From contig JAPLDF010000009.1 in NCBI GenBank assembly GCA_026391835.1, positions 60,649 to 124,648 on the forward strand: a DNA stretch of 64,000 nt, read 5' to 3'. Shown here in pieces: positions 1-10,600 of the stretch. Source of the DNA: Bacteroidota bacterium. GTDB lineage: Bacteria; Bacteroidota; Bacteroidia; Bacteroidales; FEN-979. The notes below the pieces were generated by a model. That model worked only from the letters and a program-made list of their open reading frames with translations, made no database searches and was not told the origin of the DNA. The translations under genes were made by a program, and so were the position numbers. Positions within the stretch are counted from its first letter, which is position 1; the number at the start of each line of letters is the position of its first letter.

Positions 1-2895
1 GGTGGTATTGATTGGAGGGGTGACCAGCCGGGTGATAGCCGGGCTGATATTCTGATAGGTTGATTTCATCTCATAGGCAGCCCCCCCTGCGATTGCAGTA
101 TTTGAAACCGTCCATTTGTCGACAGCTCCCGTGCCGGATATTTGTTTTGTCCAGCATCCCGGAAGGGTAGCAGTGGCAAAGTTTTCGGCGAATGGCAGCG
201 AAGCCACCCCGCACAGGGTTGTTGCCGTGGCGGATAACCCCGATGAATAGGAATTGCCTGCATCGTAAGAGAATGCCTTGTAAAAATATGCGGTATTCTG
301 ACTGAGGGATGTGTGGTTGAAAGCAGCCAGGCTCCCGCGATACAGAACGGTTCCTCCTCCTGTAATTGTTCCCCCGGTTGAATACACGGTACCATTAACA
401 GGAACGCCAAAGGTATTTGTCGGCGCCCAGACAATCATGACGTCATTGTTGCTGACGTTCTTTGTCCATCCCAGGTTTATCTGTGAAGTGGAGGCAGTGG
501 TGGCAGTAAAAGCGGCAGGATCGGCTACGATACCGGTAACACAGCTGATGGAGGCGGCCCATCCATCGTAGGTGAGACTGACGTCGGAGCGGAACCGGAA
601 CGTTAGCGCCCCGTAAGCATTTGTCGCCAGGACAATCCCCGGGCTTAATGAACCGTGATATTTCCCGATCAGCGGTGCCGAAGAATTGATCCCGTTATAG
701 ATCGTCAGGGTGTCATACCCTGATTCTGTTACGAACGAGGTAAAGTTAAAACGGAGCATGGCCCCGGGGGTGGAGGGATAAAAAGTTTCCGTGATGACTT
801 CGTTGTCCATGTATATGCCTGTCGGGCCGCCGGTATCGTAGAAGTCGCCGGTACAGGTTGTAACAGATCCGCTGGCAATGTTGAATATCGGCGGTGTAAC
901 GGTAATATAACCGGTTTTTGTTTTGGTGTCGGAACCCGATGGTTTCGTTACTGTCAGGGACACGTTGTAGGTGCCAAGGGTGTTGTATGTAATTGCCGGC
1001 GGGGTTTGCCCGTTGTAGGACGATGGCGTGCCGCCGGGGAATGACCAGGCCCACGACACAGGACTGCAGGATGAATTGTCGGTGAAGGTAACCGTATTTC
1101 CCACCACGACCGTTGTGGGTGTGCCTGTGAAACCGGCAATCACATTCTTGACGGTGATGAATCCTGTCTTGGTTTCAGTGTCGGTTGTTACGCCATCAGA
1201 TACCGTGAGGGATACATCATAGGTACCGGCTGTACTGTAAGTGATTGCCGGGGGAGTTTTTCCGACAAAAGTGGCGGGTGATCCTCCCGGGAAACTCCAT
1301 GTCCACGATGTTGGCGGACCGGTTGAAACATCCGAGAAGGTAATTCCCGAACCCGAGCAAACAGTGGTGTTTAACGATACAAAATCGGCATTCAGCCCCA
1401 GCTCAAACGGTGAAACGTAGGTCATATATACACCGCCCCGGTTATCGGTCCAGCAAGGATATACTTTTCCGCCTTTTGATGTAATCCCGAGGTAATCGCC
1501 CATGTAGCTGCTGGCGAGGCCGGGAATGGCGGCAGGGGTAAAGGCCACGTCGCTTACCAGGAAATCGGTCCATGTATTGCCGGCATCGGTCGAATACGCT
1601 GAATAAACTTCACACTGGGTGCTGGAAACATTCCTGTCATCATAGAATACGGCAGTGAGGACCCCGGTAACAGGATCACAACTGATCCAGGGGAAATAAG
1701 ATTCCTTACCATCTACATTGGGTCCCTGGTTTATCCTGACCGGGGCCGACCAGGTTGTTCCGCCATTGGATGACCGGATGATATAGGCGCTTTTATTGGT
1801 GCCTGTATTTGTACCGGGGTAACCGATATTTGACCAGGCTACATAGATGTTTCCATTGTTGGGACCCCCGCTGATATCGACGGCCATAACCGGGAAGGAA
1901 TTCACCCGCATACCTTTCAATACGCCGGTTTCACGGATTCCCCTGATGTTTGAAATAATTTTGGCTGCAGTACTGAAAGTTGCCCCGCCATCCAGGGATT
2001 TGGTAAACCCGATACCATCTTCGGTAAGGCCGGAAACCGGGTAGGTTGCCCAGATCGCATAGACCTCGCCGTTTGGGCCAGTCTGAAGGTTGACGCCGTG
2101 GTTAAAGGTGGAGATACTCCCCGAGATGGGCGTTTTTGTTGACCATGTGAGCCCGTCGTTTGTTGAACGGGATAACAGTACCTGGTAATTGTTGGTGCCG
2201 CCAAAGTCGGTCCATGCCGTATAAAGATTGCCTTCATAGGGGCTGGTACTTTTATTGTCGATCCACATATGGTTCTTATCTGCGAGCGTCCCGGGATTTG
2301 GCGCGATGGATGCAGTCGCCCATGTGGTTCCGTCGTCGGAATAAGCGACACCCTGGCCGCTTGAACTGTTGATGAAGTTCACATATTCACGGCCATTCAG
2401 ACCAATTGCAGTAGTAGGATCCCCGCGATTTGTTCCGCCTGCGCCGCCCGAAGAACCAACCCAGCCGATACCGGCATTGGAGGATTGGAAATAGTTTGCG
2501 CCCAGCACCGATCCTACCGAACCGCCGCTCCACGTGGTTGAATTGTTCGAATTTAAGATGTAATCTGCATTGTTCGGGTCGACAAATACGGAATTTTCAC
2601 TTTCAGTCACATCGGTGAGGTTGGTAACCGGAATATCCGGGGAGTTGGCGGTTTTGACGCCACGCGAAACAATCCTGGTGCCCTTGAAAATGGCCGGTGC
2701 AATCTGGACTTGCGGGTTGTATGGGGTCAGCCCCTTTTCAGCCATTTTCATCCAGTAATCCATGTTGTCGACCCGTGGATCCAACTGGTCAAAAACACTT
2801 TTTTTGACAGGCACATTGTTTTTTTGCTGGGCAAATCCAACCGAAAAGGTAAGTAGAAAAGCCATTAAACAGAGATAATGCAGGTTTTTTTTCAT
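1..2895 (-). CDS. Secreted BNR/sialidase-like + PKD + CUB-like + choice-of-anchor-type mosaic protein (C-terminus truncated by window edge)
   Basis: Not in the ORF track because it has no stop in the window. ATG at 2895-2893 (MKKNLHYLCLMAFLLTFSVGFAQQ, signal peptide). Frame checked by eye at ~2100 (HGVNLQTGPNGEVYAIWATY) and ~1500 (GDYLGITSKGGKVYPCWTDN). Bases 1-~1350 are collinear with 4585-~5930 of the next gene in the same frame. Confidence 0.85.
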   Translation of the reverse strand, partial: MKKNLHYLCLMAFLLTFSVGFAQQKNNVPVKKSVFDQLDPRVDNMDYWMKMAEKGLTPYNPQVQIAPAIFKGTRIVSRGVKTANSPDIPVTNLTDVTESENSVFVDPNNADYILNSNNSTTWSGGSVGSVLGANYFQSSNAGIGWVGSSGGAGGTNRGDPTTAIGLNGREYVNFINSSSGQGVAYSDDGTTWATASIAPNPGTLADKNHMWIDNKSTSPYEGNLYTAWTDFGGTNNYQVLLSRSTNDGLTWSTKTPISGSISTFNHGVNLQTGPNGEVYAIWATYPVSGLTEDGIGFTKSLDGGATFSTAAKIISNIRGIRETGVLKGMRVNSFPVMAVDISGGPNNGNIYVAWSNIGYPGTNTGTNKSAYIIRSSNGGTTWSAPVRINQGPNVDGKESYFPWISCDPVTGVLTAVFYDDRNVSSTQCEVYSAYSTDAGNTWTDFLVSDVAFTPAAIPGLASSYMGDYLGITSKGGKVYPCWTDNRGGVYMTYVSPFELGLNADFVSLNTTVCSGSGITFSDVSTGPPTSWTWSFPGGSPATFVGKTPPAITYSTAGTYDVSLTVSDGVTTDTETKTGFITVKNVIAGFTGTPTTVVVGNTVTFTDNSSCSPVSWAWSFPGGTPSSYNGQTPPAITYNTLGTYNVSLTVTKPSGSDTKTKTGYITVTPPIFNIASGSVTTCTGDFYDTGGPTGIYMDNEVITETFYPSTPGAMLRFNFTSFVTESGYDTLTIYNGINSSAPLIGKYHGSLSPGIVLATNAYGALTFRFRSDVSLTYDGWAASISCVTGIVADPAAFTATTASTSQINLGWTKNVSNNDVMIVWAPTNTFGVPVNGTVYSTGGTITGGGTVLYRGSLAAFNHTSLSQNTAYFYKAFSYDAGNSYSSGLSATATTLCGVASLPFAENFATATLPGCWTKQISGTGAVDKWTVSNTAIAGGAAYEMKSTYQNISPAITRLVTPPINTT

Positions 2896-2967
2896 AGCGC
2901 AGGGATCAATGTTGTAAATAGTTGATTTTGTTTGTTTTTTGACGGTTAAACAATCGGGTGATAATAT

Positions 2968-5900
2968 TTAGTTTTGTTTGATAATCCTGACAGTTCCCGG
3001 GTTCTTTTCATTGATAACACGGATCAGGTAGATCCCTGCCGGTTTGCCTGTCAATGAAAATTCGTGTTTCCGGACGTCAGTCAAATCACTTGAGAAAATC
3101 TTTTGTCCCTTCATATCGTAAATTTCGACGACGTATTTTTCGGTGTTTTCCGCTGAATTGATTTCAAACATAAATTTACCGGTTGTCGGATTGGGATAGA
3201 TCCTGTAAAACGACTGGTCCATTGCCGATGGAGGTCCATTTGTACCTCCCGTTGCTGTTGCAATTGACGGTGCCATGCACCATGGTCCTACAGGCGCAAT
3301 ATAGCCATATAAATATCCGCCTTCTTCAACATAGGTCCCAGGATAAAAGAGAATATTCTGTCCTGCAACCATCGTGGCATAACTCCCGTTCGGAACGATA
3401 AATGAAGTCCCGTTGCCTGCAACCTCGATGGTCTGAAGTGCATCAAAACACTGGGTTCCTGTGATCGTAATGTCACTTACAATCCTGGTACCCGGAACAG
3501 TGTTCACGATCATCAATACGGAATTTGAGGTGGCAGGATTTCCCGAAACACATTCCCAGCTTGATGTTAACATGCAGGTAACCAGGTCGCCATCGGCAGG
3601 AACATAACTGTACGTATCGCTGTTTGTTCCGGTGTTGGTTCCATTCACCATCCATTGGTAAGCAGGCGTGCCACCTCCGTTTACCGTTGTAGCCATAAAA
3701 GTTACAGAAGTTCCAGCAGTCACAGGATTTGCAGAAGGCGTGATCGAAATGCCGGCAGTGAGCAACGGGTTAACTGTCATGGTTAACGGGACAGAGGTCG
3801 CCGGGTTGCCCGTGATGCATGAAGCATTTGAGGTCAGCACACAGGTAAGTACATCATTGTTGGCAGGGGTGTAAGTATACGTGGCATTGGTAGCGCCGGA
3901 TATGGCGGTTTCATTGATTTTCCACTGGTAGGCAGGAGTTGTTCCGCCATTTGAGGGCGTTGCAGTGAATTCTACACCTGTACCCTGGCAAACCGGGTTG
4001 GCCGATGCTGCGATCGATACACCAACCGGAACAATCGGGTTCACGGTCATGGTCACCGAATTTGAAGTGGCCGGGTTTCCGCTTGTACACAGGGAGTTTG
4101 ATGTCAGGATACATGTCACCATGTCATTGTTAACGGGCACATAGGAATAGGATGTGCTGCCGGTGCCGGCATTTGTCCCGTTCACTTTCCACTGGTATGC
4201 AGGAACAGTTCCGCCGTTGACGGGTGTTGCCGTAAATGTAACCGGGGTGTTGGGGCAGATATTGCTGGCCGACGGAGCGATGGAAACACTCACAGGATAT
4301 GTGGTTCCGCAGGTGTAGGTAATGGCAACCGCATCCACATACCAGTAGTCATATTGGAAAAGGTTCCCCTCAATGGTAAATGCGATCAGGGTATTTGGAG
4401 CGTTCAGGTTGCTGAGCACCGTCGTACTTACTGTTTCCGGGCCAACGTTGGCAGCCGTTGAAGCAATGGACCACGCCTCGTTGGTCCAGGTTGTCCCGTT
4501 CGTGCTTGACTGGATCCGCAGGGTGCAGCCAGTGCCATAGGCATCCAGCATATGCTTGAAGCTCAGGTTTAGCTGCGAAACTCCGGTGGTGTTGATTGGA
4601 GGGGTGACCAGCCGGGTGATAGCCGGGCTGATATTCTGGTAGGTTGACTTCATCTCATAAGCTGCCCCCCCTGCGGTTGCAGTATTTGAAACCGTCCATT
4701 TGTCGACAGCTCCCGTGCCGGATATTTGTTTTGTCCAGCACCCCGGAAGGGTTGCGGTGGCGAAGTTTTCGGCGAATGGCAGCGAAGCCACCCCGCACAG
4801 GGTTGATGCTGTGGCAGAAAATCCCGATGAATAGGCGTTGCTGGCATTGTAGGAGAATGCCTTGTAAAAATATGCGGTATTCTGACTTAGGGATGTGTGG
4901 TTGAAAGCTGCCAGGCTCCCGCGATACAGAACGGTACCTCCTCCTGTTACGGTTCCCCCGGTGGAATATACGGTTCCGTCAACAGGTATGCCGAAGGTAT
5001 TTGTGGGCGCCCAAACGATCATGACGTCATTGTTGCTGACGTTCTTTGACCAGGCCAGGTTTATCTGTGAAGTGGAGGCCGGGGTGGCAGTAAAAGTGGC
5101 AGGATCGGCCACAATGCCGGTAACACAGTTGATAGCTGCGGCCCATCCGGCATAAGTAAGGCTGACATCGGAACGGAACCGGAACGTTAGCGCCCCGTAG
5201 GCATTTGTCGCCAGGACAATCCCCGGGCTTAATGAACCGTGATATTTCCCGATCAGCGGTGCCGAAGAATTGATTCCGTTATAGATCGTCAGGGTGTCAT
5301 ACCCTGATTCTGTTACGAACGAGGTAAAGTTAAAACGGAGCATGGCACCGGGGGTGGAGGGATAAAAAGTTTCCGTGATGACTTCGTTGTCCATGTATAC
5401 GCCCGTTGAACCTCCGGTATCATAGAAGTCGCCGGTGCAGGTTGTAATTGAACCATTCGTGATGTTGAATATCGGCGGAGTCACGGTAATATAACCGGTT
5501 TTTGTTTTGGTGTCGGAACCCGATGGTTTTGTTACTGTCAGGGAAACATCGTAGGTACCTACGGTGCTGTATGTAATTGCCGGCGGGGTTTGCCCGTTGT
5601 ACGACGATGGCGTGCCACCGGGAAACGACCAGGCCCACGACACAGGACTACAGGATGAATTGTCGGTGAAGGTAACTGTGTTTCCCACCACGACCGTAGT
5701 TGGTGTGCCGGTGAAATTGGCCACCACATTTTTAACGGTGATGTACCCGGTTTTTACCTCGGGATCGGTGTTAGACCCGTCCGACACGGTAAGGGTGACA
5801 TCATAAGTGCCGGCTGTACTGTATGTAATGGCAGGTGGATTCTGCCCGATGAAACTTGAAGGTGTTCCCCCGGGGAAGCTCCATGTCCATGATGTGGGAG

Positions 5901-7551
5901 AAGCCAGCGACTGATCGGTGAAAACCACCGTCCCGCCTGCGCAAACGATGGTAGGAGTTCCTGTGAACATTGCGGTAAGCGTCGGGGGGGCTATCTGAAA
6001 AGTACTGGCCCTATTCTTCCTGCCTCCTGAAAAATATTCTCCGATCGACCAGAAAGTCCTTCCGTCGACAGGATCGATGGTCATCTGCGCATAATCTCCG
6101 TATCTGGATGAGGGGTCAATCGAAGTTCCGTCGATAATAATACTTTCGGCAAGTGTCATGGTTCCAAGCGGATCGGAGGCATTCCTGCCGGTGAAACGCA
6201 GGGAAGGATTCAGTGTGGTGCTTACGCTTGTATATGCCAGTCCTATATTTCCGTAGATATCCATGCACATGTTTCCCGAAAAAGCACTATGCCCGCCGGG
6301 TTGTGCATACGTGCCTTCCTGGTATATGGTCCATGGCGCCCCATCGGTGGTTTGCCGTAATTCGTACCAACGGATCCCTGCATGGTTATCAAGGTTGTCC
6401 AGGTCAACCACAAAATTGAATACAACAGTGTTGTAGCTGGGAAATCTCCGGTACTGGGCCATGTACATGATGGTTGCCTGCAACGCGTCAATATCGCTGC
6501 CCGAAGGCTGTGGCAGGTTCGAGAAAGATCCTGAGTCAAACAAACCGTCGAAAGCGGCAACATTGAGAATCTGGGGGCTTGAGATGGTCGAACCTGCGGG
6601 GGTTGTCCAGTTTACATTGACCGACCAGATTTTTAAATGATCAGTGGTAACACCGGCCCAGGAATCATCCTGCATATATACGATGGGTGCATTCCCAACC
6701 GGCGGCATGGTTGGTCCGTTGGCATTAAACCCAAGCGGACTGTAAAACCCGCTGGTGACGATCCCGGTGAGTGGAAAGCCGATCATCTGGGCAGTGGTAT
6801 TGCCAAGGATCATCTTGTCTCTTTCGAGGGCAAAAACAACCTGGCTGGTACTTGCAGATCCCTGGTCCTTATTGGCTGTAATGTAATAACCATCTGACCA
6901 GACGGAGAATTTCGGGTAATCGGGGAATGAGGATGTGGGGAAGCGATAAACATACCAGCCGCTGGTAACCGGGTTTGGTCCCTTGCTGATCGCGACATCA
7001 AACCCGTTCGAGTAAAATTCCGTGATCAGGAACCGGTCTGCAAAAGGATCGTATATGACGATCGGGTCTCCGGCCGTTCCTGGTAAAACCGTGCCAAGTG
7101 AGGCCTCCGGAATGAGCGCAGTTCCCGTTTTGTCCCAGATGCGGAAGGAGGTGTTCCAGGAATTCAGAAAATGGCTTGGCCCTACCGCACCGGTTGGATC
7201 GGTGGGGGTTGCTGTGGCGCTGGCAGCTTCAAAATTGAGGATGGGGGCCCTGCCGGGAGTTTTGTTCACCTGTGCCTGTTTTTGCCATAACGGGTCGTCG
7301 CCGTTTGGCAATCCTTTTCCCGGGATGGAGGTGTTGTGCCCCCAGTGTTTCGGGTTAAACTCTTTTACCACGTTCACAGCAGGTTTAAAGGTCCCGGCAG
7401 CGATCTGCGAAGCAATGGACGGGACCTCGATCATGTTCTCGGAACGGGTAATCAGCGTTGGCTTCTGAGACTCGTTTGGATTCTGGGAATAGAGTTGCGT
7501 CGCAGATAAACCAATTACCGCAGCAATCAGGGTATAACCGATTTTTTTCAT
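2968..7551 (-). CDS. T9SS-secreted multidomain protein (two PKD, CUB-like, fn3-like, three Ig-like repeats, type A sorting domain)
   Basis: 1527 aa ORF; signal peptide MKKIGYTLIAAVIGLSATQLYSQ; C-terminus YRIYPNPTTGKFMFEI...GIYLIRVINEKNPGTVRIIKQN; three YQWKVNGT Ig-like repeats. Confidence 0.93.
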   Translation of the reverse strand: MKKIGYTLIAAVIGLSATQLYSQNPNESQKPTLITRSENMIEVPSIASQIAAGTFKPAVNVVKEFNPKHWGHNTSIPGKGLPNGDDPLWQKQAQVNKTPGRAPILNFEAASATATPTDPTGAVGPSHFLNSWNTSFRIWDKTGTALIPEASLGTVLPGTAGDPIVIYDPFADRFLITEFYSNGFDVAISKGPNPVTSGWYVYRFPTSSFPDYPKFSVWSDGYYITANKDQGSASTSQVVFALERDKMILGNTTAQMIGFPLTGIVTSGFYSPLGFNANGPTMPPVGNAPIVYMQDDSWAGVTTDHLKIWSVNVNWTTPAGSTISSPQILNVAAFDGLFDSGSFSNLPQPSGSDIDALQATIMYMAQYRRFPSYNTVVFNFVVDLDNLDNHAGIRWYELRQTTDGAPWTIYQEGTYAQPGGHSAFSGNMCMDIYGNIGLAYTSVSTTLNPSLRFTGRNASDPLGTMTLAESIIIDGTSIDPSSRYGDYAQMTIDPVDGRTFWSIGEYFSGGRKNRASTFQIAPPTLTAMFTGTPTIVCAGGTVVFTDQSLASPTSWTWSFPGGTPSSFIGQNPPAITYSTAGTYDVTLTVSDGSNTDPEVKTGYITVKNVVANFTGTPTTVVVGNTVTFTDNSSCSPVSWAWSFPGGTPSSYNGQTPPAITYSTVGTYDVSLTVTKPSGSDTKTKTGYITVTPPIFNITNGSITTCTGDFYDTGGSTGVYMDNEVITETFYPSTPGAMLRFNFTSFVTESGYDTLTIYNGINSSAPLIGKYHGSLSPGIVLATNAYGALTFRFRSDVSLTYAGWAAAINCVTGIVADPATFTATPASTSQINLAWSKNVSNNDVMIVWAPTNTFGIPVDGTVYSTGGTVTGGGTVLYRGSLAAFNHTSLSQNTAYFYKAFSYNASNAYSSGFSATASTLCGVASLPFAENFATATLPGCWTKQISGTGAVDKWTVSNTATAGGAAYEMKSTYQNISPAITRLVTPPINTTGVSQLNLSFKHMLDAYGTGCTLRIQSSTNGTTWTNEAWSIASTAANVGPETVSTTVLSNLNAPNTLIAFTIEGNLFQYDYWYVDAVAITYTCGTTYPVSVSIAPSASNICPNTPVTFTATPVNGGTVPAYQWKVNGTNAGTGSTSYSYVPVNNDMVTCILTSNSLCTSGNPATSNSVTMTVNPIVPVGVSIAASANPVCQGTGVEFTATPSNGGTTPAYQWKINETAISGATNATYTYTPANNDVLTCVLTSNASCITGNPATSVPLTMTVNPLLTAGISITPSANPVTAGTSVTFMATTVNGGGTPAYQWMVNGTNTGTNSDTYSYVPADGDLVTCMLTSSWECVSGNPATSNSVLMIVNTVPGTRIVSDITITGTQCFDALQTIEVAGNGTSFIVPNGSYATMVAGQNILFYPGTYVEEGGYLYGYIAPVGPWCMAPSIATATGGTNGPPSAMDQSFYRIYPNPTTGKFMFEINSAENTEKYVVEIYDMKGQKIFSSDLTDVRKHEFSLTGKPAGIYLIRVINEKNPGTVRIIKQN

Positions 7552-7605
7552 GTTGGAATAGTTTTTATGGAATTTTTAACATTTCTTTTAATTCAGCCAG
7601 GGAGA

Positions 7606-10600
7606 CTATTGTTTGATAATTCTTGTTGTGCCTGAATTTTTTTCACTGATAACCCTGACCAGGTATATCCCGATGGGCTTGCCGGATAATGAAAATTCAT
7701 GCTTCTGTTCACCCGTCAGCTCCGTTGAAAACATTTTGCCTCCCTTCATGTCGTAAATCTCAATGAGACATTTTTCAGAAGCATAGGATGCATTCAATTC
7801 AAGCATGAATACGCCGGACGTCGGGTTGGGATAGATCCTGTAAAACTGCTGTTCAGTTTCCTGTTGCGGCTTTCCGGTGCCATCAGCTGCTGTAGCTATC
7901 GCAGGAGCCATGCACCAGGGACCTTCCGGGGCAATATAAGCGTACAAATATCCTCCCTGTTCAACCACGGTGCCGGGATAATACCGGATGTTCTGGCCGG
8001 CGACCATGGTGGCGTACGCACCGTCAGGAACGATAAATGTTGTGCCATTCCCCGCAACGACGATCGTTTGAAAAGCATTGAAGCACTGGGTTCCGGTGAC
8101 GGTTGTATTTTGAAGTTCAACGGTCAGCGGAATCGAAAATACACTCATGATGATGCTGTTGGAATTCGCAGGATTCATTGTTGCACATGATTCTGCTGAT
8201 GTAAGTATGCAGGAAACAGCATCACCGTCTGCAGGAACATAGGTGTATGAATTACTGTTGGTTCCGGCATTGGCCCCGTTGACGATCCACTGGTAGGCAG
8301 GCAGGGATCCACCATTGACCGGAACAGCCGTAAAGGTGACCGGAGTACCCTGGGAAGCAGGGTTGGCAGAAGCAGCAATTGAAATGCCTGCAGGCAGCAG
8401 CGGGTTGACGATTGCATTGATGATGTTGGAATTTGCAGTGTTGTTCGTGAGGCATGAACCGTACGAATTCAGGATACAGGCTACTGCATCATTGGCAGAC
8501 GGGGTATAAGAATAGGTGGCAGCGGTAGCGCCTGGTACAATGGTTCCATTGACTTTCCACTGGTAAGCCGGGGCTGTTTCACCATTTGACGGTGTTGCGG
8601 TGAACATCATACTCGTTCCTTCGCAAACCGGGTTGGCAGAAGCGGAAATTGAAATGCCGAGCGTTTTCCATGGGTTGACGGTCATTGAAAGTGGTGCCGA
8701 TGTTGCTGGATTGCCGCTGATACACCCCGCACTTGCCGTCAAAGTACAGGTTACCACGTCGTTGTTAAGGGGATAGGTGTAGAATCCCGGGGAATTCGAT
8801 CCGGCTGGATTTCCATTGACGTTCCATTGGTAAGAAGGAGTTGCTCCACCATTTACCGGGGTGGCAGTGAATGTTACCAGGTTGTCTTCGCATTCGGGGT
8901 TTGCAGACGGTGTGACAATTACCCCGACCGGAAGTATGGGTTTAATCACTATGTTCACGGGGTTCGATGTTGCCGGGTTTCCCGAAATACACGATTCACC
9001 GGATGTCAGCACACAGGTAACGATATCTCCGTTGGCGGGAATATAACTGAATGCGGGGCTGTTCGTCCCCGTATTTGTTCCGTTCACCTTCCATTGGAAA
9101 GCAGGAGTTACTCCTCCGTTTGCCGGAGTGGCTGTAAATGATATCGTAGTGCCATCGCATACATTGTTTGTGGATGACACGATGGAAATACCTGCCGCAG
9201 CCGGGGTGTTGACCGTCATGGTCACAGGTGCCGAGCTGGCAGGACTGCCTGCTGTGCATCCCGCATTCGATGAAAGAACGCAAACAACAGTATTGTTGTT
9301 GGCCGGGATGAAAGAATAGGTGGCATTGGTTGCACCTGATACATTTGTCCCGTTCACTTTCCATTGGTATGCTGGGGCGTTGCCGCCGTTCACCGGGGTT
9401 GCAGAAAATGTGACCGTGGTCCCGGCACATACCGGGTTAATGGATGGACTTACCGTAACGGAGACAGGCACTCCCGCAGTAACCGACATGGTCACCGGGG
9501 CAGAAGTCGATGGGTTGCCCGTAATGCAGGAAGCGTTTGAAGTAAGTACACAGGTTACGGCATCATTGTTTGCAGGTGCGTAAGAATAAGTGACATTGGT
9601 GGCACCCGCAATACTGGTTCCGTTGACTTTCCACTGGTACGCCGGCGTTGTTCCACCGTTTGTGGGCGTTGCTGTGAAAGTTACACCGGAGCCCTGGCAA
9701 ACGGGGTTTACAGAAGCAGCTATTGAAACGCTTACCGGCACAGTGGTGGCGCAGGAAGTTGAAACTTCAACATCATCGATGCACACGCCCCGGCCATATT
9801 TAGCATTTCCCTGGAAAGCAATGTAATAATCACTTGATGGATTTGGCAAACTGATGGTTACCTGGGTCCAGGCTGTAAGACTCGTTGTATAAGATGTCAG
9901 CAGGGTCCACGTTCCGGCGGCTGAAGTTTTATAGTATACCTCCAGCTGGTCCTGGCGGGCACTCCAAACGGCCTGGGTGTGCCAGAATTTTAACTGGGGA
10001 CCGGCAACCGAACCAAGGTTAAGTGTCGGCGTGATCAGCATGGTTTTATTATCAGCGGTGGTGACATCCTTCAGACAGGCATCGTATGTACCGCCATGCG
10101 CGGCAGCAGGGTTGCTGTTGCCGCTCCCGGTGATAAAAACATAGTTGATGCCCGAAGCATTCACCTGCAACTGCGTCCAGCAGGAAGGAATCGTTCCACC
10201 GTTCTCAAACCCTTCGTTCCAGGGGAAGGTGCTTACAATGCCGCAAAGGGTCGTGAAGGTAAGATCGTCGCCATAATAAGTTCCGCTTGAATTTGTCGCA
10301 TAAGCCCTTACGTGGTACAAGGTGTTGGATGATAACCCGGTGATCGGACTGGTAAAGGTTCCCAGGCCTGAGCCATCCGTGGTGTGGCTGGCTGCAATGG
10401 TCGGAGAGGCTGTGGTTGCCCAGCATACCCCGCGGGCAGTTACGGTTAAACCACCGTCGGCGGTGACATTTCCGCCGGATACGGCGGTTGTCAGTGCGAC
10501 TGATGATGCAGCGGTCGTGGTCACCACTGCCGCTCCCGGAGAGAATGTCAGATCGTTGCCATATGCAGTGCCATCCGAATTGATAGCAACCAGCCGGAAG

